This document shows positions 1 through 7,306 of a stretch of 27,604 nucleotides of DNA, one piece after another. This stretch comes from Halovenus sp. (lineage in GTDB: Archaea > Halobacteriota > Halobacteria > Halobacteriales > Haloarculaceae): NCBI GenBank assembly GCA_003551265.1, contig PUMG01000048.1, forward strand, positions 1 through 27,604. Reading direction: 5' to 3'. The notes below the pieces were generated by a model. The model was not told the DNA's origin, searched no databases, and worked only from the letters and a program-made list of their open reading frames with translations. The translations under genes and the position numbers were made by a program. The first letter of the stretch is position 1, and the number at the start of each line of letters is the position of its first letter.

Positions 1-81
1 TCACAGATTCCGTCGACCGGTATAGTGATGAGTCACAATTTGGCTGTGTGTCGTGTCGTAAATGAGGAACAGCCAGGAGTG

Positions 82-205
82 AGAAGACGGGAAAGCCCCA
101 GGTCGCTCGACTCGGGGGGCTCGCTGCGCGCTTCCCTCGCGGTGGTCGGTCCAGTGCTTGTGTCGCCCACCGTCGTCGAGTGCCCTGCCCCTTTCGGTCC
201 CACCC
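82..205 (-). repeat. Hairpin-rich repeat, copy 1 (inverted)
   Basis: Read on the minus strand, this stretch matches the plus-strand stretch 284-409 along most of its length. Shared blocks are a GGGTGGG start, an AAGGGGC block, CAAGCAC, CACCGCGAG, GCGCAG, CCCCCGAGTCGAGCGA and a terminal GGGGCTT..CCC..CTTC. The inner part has diverged more than the 3' end. I see no start codon with promoter and no recognisable protein here. From memory, similar GC-rich sequences recur between genes in haloarchaeal chromosomes, but I could not check this. Its role (REP-like element, terminator-like structure or ncRNA remnant) is unknown. Confidence 0.6.
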
Positions 206-283
206 GAGTCGGCTGTTTGGCCGGCGGACAGGCGGTGGCTGACTGGTCAGCCGACAGGCGGTAGCTGGCCGAATTGGCAACGT

Positions 284-409
284 GGGTGGGAATGGAAGGG
301 GCCGCTCGCTCGGCGAAGGCGGACCCCTCAAGCACCGAAGCGAGCACCGCGAGCGAGGAGCGCAGTGTGGGTCCCCCGAGTCGAGCGAGCGGGGGCTTCC
401 CCTTCTTCG
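284..409 (+). repeat. Hairpin-rich repeat, copy 2
   Basis: This is the better preserved of two inverted copies. It can fold strongly on itself: GCTCGCTCG near 303 pairs with CGAGCGAGC near 382, and GGACCC near 321 pairs with GGGTCC near 369. The segment between them is rich in GCGAG/CTCGC. The 78 bp separating the two copies contain two direct copies of a GACAGGCGGT-type motif and a GGCTGAC-TG-GTCAGCC palindrome. No coding potential is convincing, because translated frames here are Arg/Pro/Ala-rich and have no promoter. Confidence 0.6.
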
Positions 410-517
410 AGACCCAAAAATTCGATTGTTTCTATCAATTATGATATGATTTTATCCACCACTCAGTACAACCTATACACGCAGTGCACACACCAATCTG
501 GATTTGTGGGTAAAAGA

Positions 518-543
518 CACGACTGAAGTCGTGGGCGTTCGCC
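518..543 (+). other. Tandem mini-hairpins, possible IS200/IS605-type end
   Basis: Two perfect hairpins abut each other. The first has a 7-bp stem (CACGACT/AGTCGTG, loop GA, 518-533) and the second a 4-bp stem (GGCG/CGCC, loop TT, 534-543). This arrangement resembles the subterminal hairpins of IS200/IS605 elements as I remember them from haloarchaea. No TnpA or TnpB coding sequence lies next to it; the downstream gene is an unrelated surface protein. It could be the relic of an end, a decayed element or a coincidental structure. Confidence 0.35.
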
Positions 544-574
544 TTGAAATTCTGTAACAAACTGGCAGACAACC

Positions 575-579
575 TTTTA
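575..579 (+). promoter_or_regulatory. TATA-like box of the surface-protein gene
   Basis: TTTTA within an AACCTTTTAC context lies centred 27 bp upstream of the ATG at 604. That is the spacing expected for a leaderless archaeal transcript, and it supports 604 as the start rather than the TTG at 544. Confidence 0.5.
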
Positions 580-603
580 CCTTCCGTAAACCAAGTGGGT
601 GCA

Positions 604-2574
604 ATGGGATTTCTCGGGGACGACAGGTCTCAGGCCATTCAGGTGGGTGCCGTTTTGCTGTTCGGCATTCTCATCATTGCGCTCGCGTTCTACCAGGCAG
701 TCGTCGTTCCCGACCAGAACGAGCGAGTCGAGTTCGAACACAGCCAGGAGGTACAGAAACAGCTGATGGACCTGCGCAGTAGCGCCGTTTCGATGCCCGG
801 AACCACGAGCACACGGTCGGTCACTGTCGACCTCGGTGTGAGATACCCGCCCCGGACAATCTTCACGAATCCCGGCCCCGCGAGTGGAACCATACGAACC
901 ACGGGGACGACCAACGACCATATCAATTTCACCATCGACAACGCAGTGGTCGATAACGAGGACATCGGTGACTTCTGGAACGGAACGACACAGCAATACA
1001 ACACTGGTGGAATCGAGTACCGACCGGGATATCGACTGCTCAACACGGCACCCACGACGAGGTACGAACACAGCGTGCTGTACAACGACTTTGGGGAGAA
1101 CAGGACGCTCTCGCTGACAGACCAGGCCATAATCGACGGCGACCGTCTCACGTTCGTTGCGCTCAACGGGTCGTTCAGCGAACAGCGGACCGGAAGCTTT
1201 GCCGTCGACTTCAAGCCAAAGAGTACGAACACCCGGACCATCGAAATTGAGTCCAACAACAACGACCCAATTACGCTGTCTATTCCGACGCAGATGAACC
1301 GGAGTGAGTGGGAACACGTCTTCGAAGACGAAGAAAACGTGGGCAACATTACGACAGAAGCGATAGCTGGAAGCGATTTCACGATGCTCGAAGTTCCCCT
1401 CGAAGACACGACGTACAAGCTGGAGCTGGCGAAAGTCGGAACCGGTACAGGGACCCAGGGCACGGACCCGGCGTACATCATGAAAAAAGGCGACCGTGAA
1501 CGAACGGTGACGGAGGGAACAATTCACTCGTTCACTGTCGAAGTCCGAGACAAGTTCAACAATCCGGTCAGTGGTGTCGAAGTGAAGAGTGATCTAAATG
1601 TCAGCGGTACACCGACGCCACAGGAAACGAATCGGACAGGCGATGATGGACAGGTTACTTTCGAGTACGATACGAGTGAGCTGGCGATGTCGGAGGGAGA
1701 TACGGAAAACATTAATGCGACATTCTATTTCGGTAATGGCACAGAACCGAAAAAGACGCAGTTCGACCTTAGGGTGGTAAAGCCAGCAGATGGTGGTGAT
1801 GGTGATCCCGTCAAGGGACCGGACGTTCTTGAGGCAGAAGCACCTGAGGAGGTCACACGGGGTGAGAATTTCACGCTCCATACGAACGTTTCGAGCGTTG
1901 GGTCTGAAGACACATTGCGGAGTGGAACGCCGATACAAAATGTTAGCTACGAGGTGTTCTTCGAGAATAGCAAACACGACGGTAACTACAATTCATTCAA
2001 TCCGGACGTGAGCAACCGAACCAAAGAGACCAATTTCGATGTGAATACGACCGAATGGGACATTGTCGAGCACACCATCAACGTTAGCGCGAAAGACGCG
2101 AGTGGTCGGGTGACTCCCGGGGAAGATACAAAAGAGGTGACTGTGAGCGTTGAAGCGGATGAGGATGACGACGCCGATCAGATTCAACTCTCCGACTCAG
2201 GAGATTCGACTGGGGCTGCAAATGCGAAAATCGATTTCGAGTTGGAAAATACTGGTGATAGTGACGTTGACATTACGGATATTTCAGTCGATGAGACGAC
2301 AAATGAGAATGCCACGTACGTCGAAAATGAGAGTGGAAACACATTCGAAGGAGCTGGTGGCTTCTTCGACGGCCGAATCGATATCGGCGAGGAGAGTGAA
2401 CCACTCAATGAAACTGCAACGATTGGTGAGAACTCACAAGAAGAGTTCACGCTTGGTTCGTTCCGCTCAGGCCCTGGCAACCCTGGACGTGATAACATGA
2501 ATAATGAAGAGGTTATCATCACACTAACGTTTGGTGACGGAACAACAGCCGAATTCACGCTGGATACAAATTGA
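604..2574 (+). CDS. Membrane-anchored surface protein with pilin-like N-terminus and Ig-like domains
   Basis: The 656-residue product starts with a short charged stretch (MGFLGDDRSQ) and one hydrophobic helix at about residues 11-30 (IQVGAVLLFGILIIALAFYQ). The rest is a long hydrophilic, probably extracellular part. The helix resembles archaeal pilin-like or N-anchored surface proteins. Residues about 300-390 look like a Big_1/invasin-type Ig-like domain (FTVEVRDKFNNPVSGVEV). Residues about 405-520 and 525-656 look like two more beta-rich modules. N-glycosylation sequons are numerous (NGT, NRT, NVS, NAT, NFT), as expected for a glycosylated haloarchaeal envelope protein. I recall haloarchaeal DUF families (DUF7289-like) with this N-terminus, but the assignment is uncertain. 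An in-frame TTG at 544 would add 20 unlikely residues. The 3' half reads visibly more AT-rich than the 5' half, hinting at a different history for the C-terminal modules. The function is probably cell-surface and otherwise unknown. Confidence 0.75.
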   Translation: MGFLGDDRSQAIQVGAVLLFGILIIALAFYQAVVVPDQNERVEFEHSQEVQKQLMDLRSSAVSMPGTTSTRSVTVDLGVRYPPRTIFTNPGPASGTIRTTGTTNDHINFTIDNAVVDNEDIGDFWNGTTQQYNTGGIEYRPGYRLLNTAPTTRYEHSVLYNDFGENRTLSLTDQAIIDGDRLTFVALNGSFSEQRTGSFAVDFKPKSTNTRTIEIESNNNDPITLSIPTQMNRSEWEHVFEDEENVGNITTEAIAGSDFTMLEVPLEDTTYKLELAKVGTGTGTQGTDPAYIMKKGDRERTVTEGTIHSFTVEVRDKFNNPVSGVEVKSDLNVSGTPTPQETNRTGDDGQVTFEYDTSELAMSEGDTENINATFYFGNGTEPKKTQFDLRVVKPADGGDGDPVKGPDVLEAEAPEEVTRGENFTLHTNVSSVGSEDTLRSGTPIQNVSYEVFFENSKHDGNYNSFNPDVSNRTKETNFDVNTTEWDIVEHTINVSAKDASGRVTPGEDTKEVTVSVEADEDDDADQIQLSDSGDSTGAANAKIDFELENTGDSDVDITDISVDETTNENATYVENESGNTFEGAGGFFDGRIDIGEESEPLNETATIGENSQEEFTLGSFRSGPGNPGRDNMNNEEVIITLTFGDGTTAEFTLDTN

Positions 2575-2822
2575 AGTAGTACCTACAAAACCCACACCGT
2601 TCATACACCCCTTTTAATTCGCCATGCTTCGAAAAGTAATTATTGACTTATGATATTATGTTAACAAAAAATCACGGTAACACTGTCTTCGAGGATTGGG
2701 GCCCAACTACGTGGAGAAGAAAAACTACAAAGCTATTAATAAGGTGTCAGCAAGCACGGAACTGCCTGATAGATGATCCAGTAAGAACAGCGGAGTATAT
2801 TAGCGTCACTTCTCTGGCCGTC

Positions 2823-3044
2823 TCAAACCTGTGTATCTCTATCTGAACTGACAGCAGCAGCAATCTCTTCGCTTGTCATCGATGCTGTAAGTCCCTTAGC
2901 TCTCGCTCGAAGATCCGACCGACGCTGACGCCTGATTTCGTCTTCGAGTGCTTCCTGAACCACCTCGCCGACGTCAACGTCAACCTCGTTGAGTTGCTGT
3001 CTGAGTTTTTCGGGGATTTCCGCCGAGATAGTCGTCATTTCCAT
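2823..3044 (-). CDS. VapB-like antitoxin (solitary)
   Basis: The 73-residue protein begins MEMTTISAEIPEKLRQQLNEV. This is the beta-strand-then-helix pattern of ribbon-helix-helix or AbrB-like antitoxins used with PIN-domain toxins in haloarchaea. A charged amphipathic helix follows (EALEDEIRRQRRSDLRARAKG). The start at 3044 is preferred because the longer frame (to 3113) adds residues unlike the family and overlaps the sir2 3' end. A TTATAC sequence sits just upstream. Such antitoxins are normally followed immediately by an overlapping toxin gene. Here the downstream 248 bp are AT-rich and contain no PIN-type reading frame. The gene may therefore be an orphan, act on a toxin elsewhere, or be a remnant of a broken pair. 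Confidence 0.65.
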   Translation of the reverse strand: MEMTTISAEIPEKLRQQLNEVDVDVGEVVQEALEDEIRRQRRSDLRARAKGLTASMTSEEIAAAVSSDRDTQV

Positions 3045-3093
3045 ACCGAAGTATAACAGCCACCGACAGTAAAACAGTTCACATCCCGCCAAC

Positions 3094-3909
3094 TCACCCC
3101 CCAATCGCCTCAACCACTGCAGGCAGCACGTCGGTCACATCCGCCAGAAACTCGTAGTCGACACGGTCGGAGACGGGCGTCGGTTCGAGGTTGACGAGAA
3201 CGACCATGCCGCCGGTTCGACGTGCCGTGGAGGGAAGCGAGGCAGCAGGCTGGACCGAGAGCGACGAGCCAACAGCGAGAAACACGTCGGCCTCTCGGGC
3301 GTGTTCGCGCGCCTGCTGGAACGCCGTCTGAGGGAGTTGCTCACCGAACAGGACGACATCGGGCTTGAGGACGCCGTCACAGCGGTCACACCGGGGTGGG
3401 AGTTCCCCGTCGTCGATGCGCTGTCGAATCGGTCCGGCATCGCGTCGCTGGCCGCAGTTCTCACAGACCACACGCTCGGCGTTGCCGTGGAGTTCGATGA
3501 CCTCCTGTGAGCCTGCCGCGTGGTGGAGTCCGTCGATGTTCTGTGTGATGACGGCGTCGAGCAGTCCACGCCGTTCGAGTTCGGCCAGCGCCTCGTGTGC
3601 TGCGTTCGGCGCGACGTCACCGCCGTAGACTGCCTCGTGCATATCGACTCGCCTGTCCCAGAATCCTGCAGGGTTCGCTTTGAACCGCGAGTAGTGAAAC
3701 TCAGCAGGGTCGAACTCGTCCCAGATACCGCCCTCGCTCCGGAAGTCCGGAATACCCGAGGCAGTGCTCACACCCGCCCCTGTGAGCGCAACTGCGTGAC
3801 CTGCGCTGGCGAGTGCTGTGGCGACCGCCTCGATGTCGGATGCGTCCTCCCCACCATCACAAAGATAGCCGTCCGGCACACCCGTCGGCTCTCGACTGTC
3901 TTCGTTCAT
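3094..3909 (-). CDS. sir2: Sir2-family NAD-dependent protein deacylase
   Basis: The 271-residue sirtuin removes acyl groups from lysines using NAD+, giving nicotinamide and O-acyl-ADP-ribose. All core motifs are visible. The Rossmann NAD loop GAGVSTASGIPDFR is at residues 44-57 and TQNIDGLHH at 122-130. The catalytic His is H141 (ELHGN). The zinc ligands are C149/C152 and C174/C177, followed by KPDVVLFGE, GSSLSVQPAA and NLEPTP. The family is usually 230-280 residues, so this is full length. About 25 extra acidic residues at the N-terminus precede the core. The gene lies 23 bp downstream of the M42 peptidase on the same strand, but it also has its own TATA-like box. Substrates cannot be told from the sequence; acetylated or otherwise acylated chromatin or metabolic proteins are possible. 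Confidence 0.95.
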   Translation of the reverse strand: MNEDSREPTGVPDGYLCDGGEDASDIEAVATALASAGHAVALTGAGVSTASGIPDFRSEGGIWDEFDPAEFHYSRFKANPAGFWDRRVDMHEAVYGGDVAPNAAHEALAELERRGLLDAVITQNIDGLHHAAGSQEVIELHGNAERVVCENCGQRRDAGPIRQRIDDGELPPRCDRCDGVLKPDVVLFGEQLPQTAFQQAREHAREADVFLAVGSSLSVQPAASLPSTARRTGGMVVLVNLEPTPVSDRVDYEFLADVTDVLPAVVEAIGG

Positions 3910-3932
3910 ACCTGGGGATGAGTATCGAGCGC

Positions 3933-3938
3933 TTAAAA
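3933..3938 (-). promoter_or_regulatory. TATA-like box of sir2, overlapping the M42 stop codon
   Basis: On the minus strand TTTTAA lies 24-29 bp upstream of the sir2 ATG, and its TAA is the stop codon of the preceding peptidase gene. The spacing matches a leaderless haloarchaeal promoter, so sir2 may be transcribed independently as well as by read-through. Confidence 0.45.
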
Positions 3939-4985
3939 CTGGACCGCGTACTCGAACTCGTCTGCGCGGGCGGCGAACGCACCGAGGAGTTCCGCTGTCG
4001 TGTCGAGATCACCGAGGTCGAGCATCTCCACCGGTGTGTGCATGTACCGGTTCGGAACGCCGACGTTGAGCGACGGGATGCCGCCGCGTGAGACGAAAAA
4101 GGCGTCGGCGTCGGTTCCAGTTCGGATTCCCGCAGCTTGAAGCTGGTAGTCGATGTCCGCATCAGCAGCGACACCCCGGACCGCTTCGACGACCTGTGGA
4201 TGATTCGCGCTTCCGCGAGCGACGACCGGGCCACCACCGAGTTCGATACCGGTGCTCCGGTCGCCCGGAACTCCCGGACCGTCGGTTGCGTGAGTGACGT
4301 CCGTGGCGATTGCGACGTCGGGGTCGAGGTCGAAGCCGACCATCTGTGCGCCTTTCAGTCCGACCTCCTCCTGGACGGTGCTGACCGCACAGATGGTGGC
4401 GTGCGCTCCTGCCTCACTCGCTCGGCGAAGCGCCTCTGCGGCCGCCCAGACGCCGATACGGTTGTCGAGTCCGCGTGCAGCGATTCGGCCGTTTGCCAGT
4501 TCCGAAACGGTCTGGGCGAACGTTATCGGGTCGCCAACCTCGACGAGCGATTCGGCTTCCTCGCCATCTTCCGCCCCGATATCGACGTGTTGCTCGCGGA
4601 CCTCGCTGTAGGAGTTCTCACTCTCGTCACGCAGATGAATCGCAGTCTGTCCGATGATACCCGGTATCGGGTCATCGGTGTGGACGACGACGTGCTGGCC
4701 CTGAGAGACTGTCTTGTCTGAACCACCGATGCGGGTCAGAGAGAGGCTTCCGTCGTCGTTGATGTCGCGGACCATGAACCCAATCTCGTCACAGTGCCCG
4801 GCAATCGCGACAGTCGGGTCCCCACCCTCGAGGACTGCAACCGCATTTCCGTACTCGTCGGTGTAGACATCGTCTGCGAACTCCGAAACGTAGGCGACCC
4901 ACTCCCGCTGGCCAGAAGCCTCGAATCCGGAGGGAGTCGCGGTTGCTAGCAGTGCATCGAGAAACTCGCGTTCTGGTCCGTTCAT
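3933..4985 (-). CDS. M42-family zinc/cobalt aminopeptidase
   Basis: The 350-residue protein matches the M42 (tetrahedral TET aminopeptidase, glutamyl aminopeptidase-like) family in length and motif order. The metal ligands that can be seen are H64 (AGHCDEIGF), the Asp of ARGLDNRIG near residue 170, the EE pair of VQEEVGLKGAQ (one Glu is the general base), the Asp of ATDVTHA and the late His of NRYMHTPVE. The family forms cytosolic dodecamers that trim peptides released by the proteasome. Some members were once misnamed endoglucanases. The substrate preference cannot be deduced. The ATG at 4985 is the only reasonable start, and the gene is followed after 23 bp by sir2. It is transcribed divergently from the small gene at 5119. 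Confidence 0.93.
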   Translation of the reverse strand: MNGPEREFLDALLATATPSGFEASGQREWVAYVSEFADDVYTDEYGNAVAVLEGGDPTVAIAGHCDEIGFMVRDINDDGSLSLTRIGGSDKTVSQGQHVVVHTDDPIPGIIGQTAIHLRDESENSYSEVREQHVDIGAEDGEEAESLVEVGDPITFAQTVSELANGRIAARGLDNRIGVWAAAEALRRASEAGAHATICAVSTVQEEVGLKGAQMVGFDLDPDVAIATDVTHATDGPGVPGDRSTGIELGGGPVVARGSANHPQVVEAVRGVAADADIDYQLQAAGIRTGTDADAFFVSRGGIPSLNVGVPNRYMHTPVEMLDLGDLDTTAELLGAFAARADEFEYAVQF

Positions 4986-5118
4986 ACACGCCGGTTGGTC
5001 GGCGGATACCTGAAAGTACCGTTGTGGAGTGACAGTCGACCAGATAATCCCGATACGAACAAAACACAGTCACGACTGTGCCCGTCAGTATTTGGGTCCA
5101 GAGTTCGAACCCCTACCC

Positions 5119-5403
5119 ATGACAGACTCGGATAGGCTGGCGCGCTTCGTGCGGACGAAGCTGCAGGATATGGGTCAACAGTACGAGAGAGCGCGTCGGG
5201 AGTTTCACACCGCACGATCTGAGGTTGCTGGAGACATTCCAGTCGACGAACTCGGGCGCGCCAGACTCGTCTGTCGGCGCTACGCCGAAAAACGAGCGGT
5301 TCGACTCGACGGAGAGGGACGGCCCGTCTGCTTCGAGGCGAACCATCCCGACTGTGAGAGCTGTGTCGAAGACATCCAGGACGGCCGTATCGAAACCTGG
5401 TGA
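5119..5403 (+). CDS. Small conserved haloarchaeal protein with Cys/His cluster
   Basis: This 94-residue acidic protein of unknown function has a helical N-terminal half (LARFVRTKLQDMGQQYERARREF). Its C-terminal half carries CRRYAEKRAV, then CFEANHPDCESC and a DIQDGRIETW ending. The four Cys and one His are arranged like a small metal site, though this is inference. I recognise the pattern as a family conserved in haloarchaea (DUF7091-like from memory, not certain). The ATG at 5119 is chosen over an in-frame GTG at 5029. A TATA-like AGTATTTGG lies about 27 bp upstream of 5119, and the extra N-terminal residues look like translated promoter. It ends 7 bp from the convergent glycosyltransferase gene. 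Confidence 0.75.
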   Translation: MTDSDRLARFVRTKLQDMGQQYERARREFHTARSEVAGDIPVDELGRARLVCRRYAEKRAVRLDGEGRPVCFEANHPDCESCVEDIQDGRIETW

Positions 5404-5410
5404 GCGAAAA

Positions 5411-6469
5411 TCAGTCCGGACTGTCGTTCGTCAGTCGCTGATACGCGTCGAGATACTGCTCGATAACTGCGCTGTGGTCGAAAGAGACCAGTTCGTCGTC
5501 GCGGGTTCGGTGTTCGAACTCTCCGGCGTCGACAATCGCGTCGGCAATCTGCGACGGGTTGGTGACGCGGTAGCTTCGTTCGTAGTGCTCGATGAGTTCG
5601 TGTGCGCTGGAATCCGTATGGTACTCGACGACGCCGATACATCCACACGCAAGTGCCCAGAGAAGTTCCGTCGGAAACTGCTCGCTGGTGGCAGTCTGGA
5701 CGAACACGTGTGCGCCGCGATAGAGACTGACACGCTGTTCGAGGTCGCACGCACCCGCAAAGGTAACGCGGTCGTCGATTCGAAGTTTCTGGACCTCGAG
5801 TTCGTACTCCTCACGACGCGGGCCTTCACCGATTATCGTCGCCTGCCAGTCGCGCTGACGCAGTTCAGCGAGCGCGAGCAACAAATCGTCGAGGTTCGCA
5901 GTGTCGTCGAGCGGATGTGAGTAGACGATGTCGACATCTTCGCTCGCCTCGACGCTTCTCGTGAGCGAGCAGTCGATACTCTCGGGAATCGTCGTCGTGT
6001 TCGCTTCGGTCGCACCGAGTTCTCGAACCTGCGTCCGAACCAGTTCGGAGGGCGTGATAATCAACTCCGGTCGTCCCGTCACCGTCGCCGTGAGACGACC
6101 GTTCTCATCGATCCCTTCGGTTCCGTACCACTCGACAACGAGTGGAGTGCGCGCGAGTCTGCTGCCGGTCAGGGCGGCGGTGACCTGCTGGGGTGGAAAG
6201 ACCCCCGTGTGGATGACGTCGGGACGATACCTCGCGAGCAAGACGGGAAGGCGTGTACAGAACGATGAAAGCGCAGTGCCGTAGGTTACTCCACGGTAGC
6301 GGACGCCGTCGACGATGAACGTATCGCGGTAATCGTCCCACCACTGGCTGCAGAACACCGTCACCTCGTGGCCGCCCTCGGTGAGCAAGCGGGCAATCCG
6401 CTCAACTCGGCGGACGGGAACTGTGTCGTCGTGTTGGGTCGTCTCGAAGGAGACGAGCGCGACGCGCAT
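5411..6469 (-). CDS. Glycosyltransferase family 4 (GT-B fold)
   Basis: The 352-residue protein has the two Rossmann halves of GT4 enzymes. The N-terminal acceptor half opens with MRVALVSFETT and includes YRPDVIHTGVFPPQQ. A nucleotide-sugar half follows, containing IIGEGPRREEYE and the E-x7-E-like segment SEQFPTELLWALACG. No membrane helix is visible, so it is probably cytosolic or peripheral. GT4 enzymes transfer sugars from activated donors with retention of configuration. The product could be a glycolipid, an N-glycan intermediate or an exopolysaccharide. It is divergent from a SAM-dependent methyltransferase at 6581, a pairing often seen in sugar-decoration loci, but only two genes are present here. 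Donor and acceptor are unknown. Confidence 0.88.
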   Translation of the reverse strand: MRVALVSFETTQHDDTVPVRRVERIARLLTEGGHEVTVFCSQWWDDYRDTFIVDGVRYRGVTYGTALSSFCTRLPVLLARYRPDVIHTGVFPPQQVTAALTGSRLARTPLVVEWYGTEGIDENGRLTATVTGRPELIITPSELVRTQVRELGATEANTTTIPESIDCSLTRSVEASEDVDIVYSHPLDDTANLDDLLLALAELRQRDWQATIIGEGPRREEYELEVQKLRIDDRVTFAGACDLEQRVSLYRGAHVFVQTATSEQFPTELLWALACGCIGVVEYHTDSSAHELIEHYERSYRVTNPSQIADAIVDAGEFEHRTRDDELVSFDHSAVIEQYLDAYQRLTNDSPD

Positions 6470-6547
6470 ACTCTCTGGGTCGTCGTCACCGGTGAAAAAT
6501 CCCGCCTATCTCGATTCGGTGAATCACACTCGTCTCGTATCGGTTCA

Positions 6548-6553
6548 TTATTA
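6548..6553 (+). promoter_or_regulatory. TATA-like box of the methyltransferase gene
   Basis: TTATTA lies 28-33 bp before the GTG at 6581, in the divergent intergenic region with the glycosyltransferase. It supports a leaderless transcript beginning at or near that GTG. Confidence 0.5.
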
Positions 6554-6580
6554 ACGGAGGGAGTTCGAAACAGAGGTAGC

Positions 6581-7285
6581 GTGAAGGGACAGGACTGGTA
6601 TCAGGCCGACGACGTGGCCGAATCCTACGACGACAAGCGGTTCTCTCGCGGTGGCCGTCTGATCGACAATCGGGAGAAGCGGGCAGTCCTCGACGCGGTC
6701 GGGCCGGTCGAGGGGAAACGGGTTCTCGAAATCGCCTGCGGCACCGGACGGTTCACCACGATGCTCGCCGAAGAAGGTGCCGACATCGTCGGACTCGACA
6801 TCTCCGAAGCGATGTTACAGCAGGGGCGCCGCCGCGCACAGGCAGCGGGCGTCGATGAACAACTCGAATACATGCGTGGCGACGCCGGTCGACTCCCGTT
6901 CCCCGACGACCACTTCGACACCGTGTTTGCGATGCGTTTTTTCCACCTCGTGGACACTCCTGAACGATTTCTAACTGAGATGTGTCGTGTCTCACGCGAG
7001 CAAATCTTCTTCGATACGTTCAATCGATACTCCATCCGGTCGCTGTACACCTGGACCCTTCCGATGGGTTCGAGGTTGTATTCCGGCACAGAGGTACAGG
7101 AGATGCTCGACAGCGCCAACCTCACACTGCACGGCGCAGAACACGACTGGGTGTTCCCGTACGGACTCTACCGAGAGATTCCGAACGTGCTTGCATCGGG
7201 GTTCCGGAAAGTCGACAACGCTGTTGGGTGGACCCCTCTCGGCCGGTATCTGGCGTCGGTTTCGTACTGGGACGTGCGAGTGTGA
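6581..7285 (+). CDS. SAM-dependent class I methyltransferase
   Basis: The 234-residue protein has the standard class I order. Motif I is VLEIACGTGRFT, followed by the acidic loop VGLDISEAML, the DAGRLPFPDDHFD segment and AMRFFHLVDTPERFLTEM. This resembles the Methyltransf_11 type acting on lipids, quinones or small molecules. The GTG at 6581 is chosen because a TATA-like box is correctly spaced before it; the longer open frame would overlap the divergent glycosyltransferase gene. The C-terminal part (YGLYREIPNVL..GRYLASVSYWDV) is probably the substrate-binding region. Divergent arrangement with a GT4 gene suggests a sugar or lipid substrate, but that is inference. Confidence 0.88.
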   Translation: MKGQDWYQADDVAESYDDKRFSRGGRLIDNREKRAVLDAVGPVEGKRVLEIACGTGRFTTMLAEEGADIVGLDISEAMLQQGRRRAQAAGVDEQLEYMRGDAGRLPFPDDHFDTVFAMRFFHLVDTPERFLTEMCRVSREQIFFDTFNRYSIRSLYTWTLPMGSRLYSGTEVQEMLDSANLTLHGAEHDWVFPYGLYREIPNVLASGFRKVDNAVGWTPLGRYLASVSYWDVRV

Positions 7286-7306
7286 CCGGTCCCTCGCTGT
7301 CGTGTG

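Noticed and set aside
25..526. Overlapping open frames on both strands in the first 500 bp
   Set aside because: They lie in the inverted hairpin repeat, are Arg/Pro/Ser-rich and have no promoter or domain; the stretch is better explained as non-coding repeat.
2748..2809. 20-codon minus-strand GTG frame that might be a PIN toxin start
   Set aside because: Only a few residues loosely resemble a PIN N-terminus and it stops at once; too weak to call.
2643..2846. 67-codon plus-strand frame in the AT-rich gap
   Set aside because: No motif, no promoter at the right distance, and it overlaps the antitoxin 3' end; coding is unlikely.
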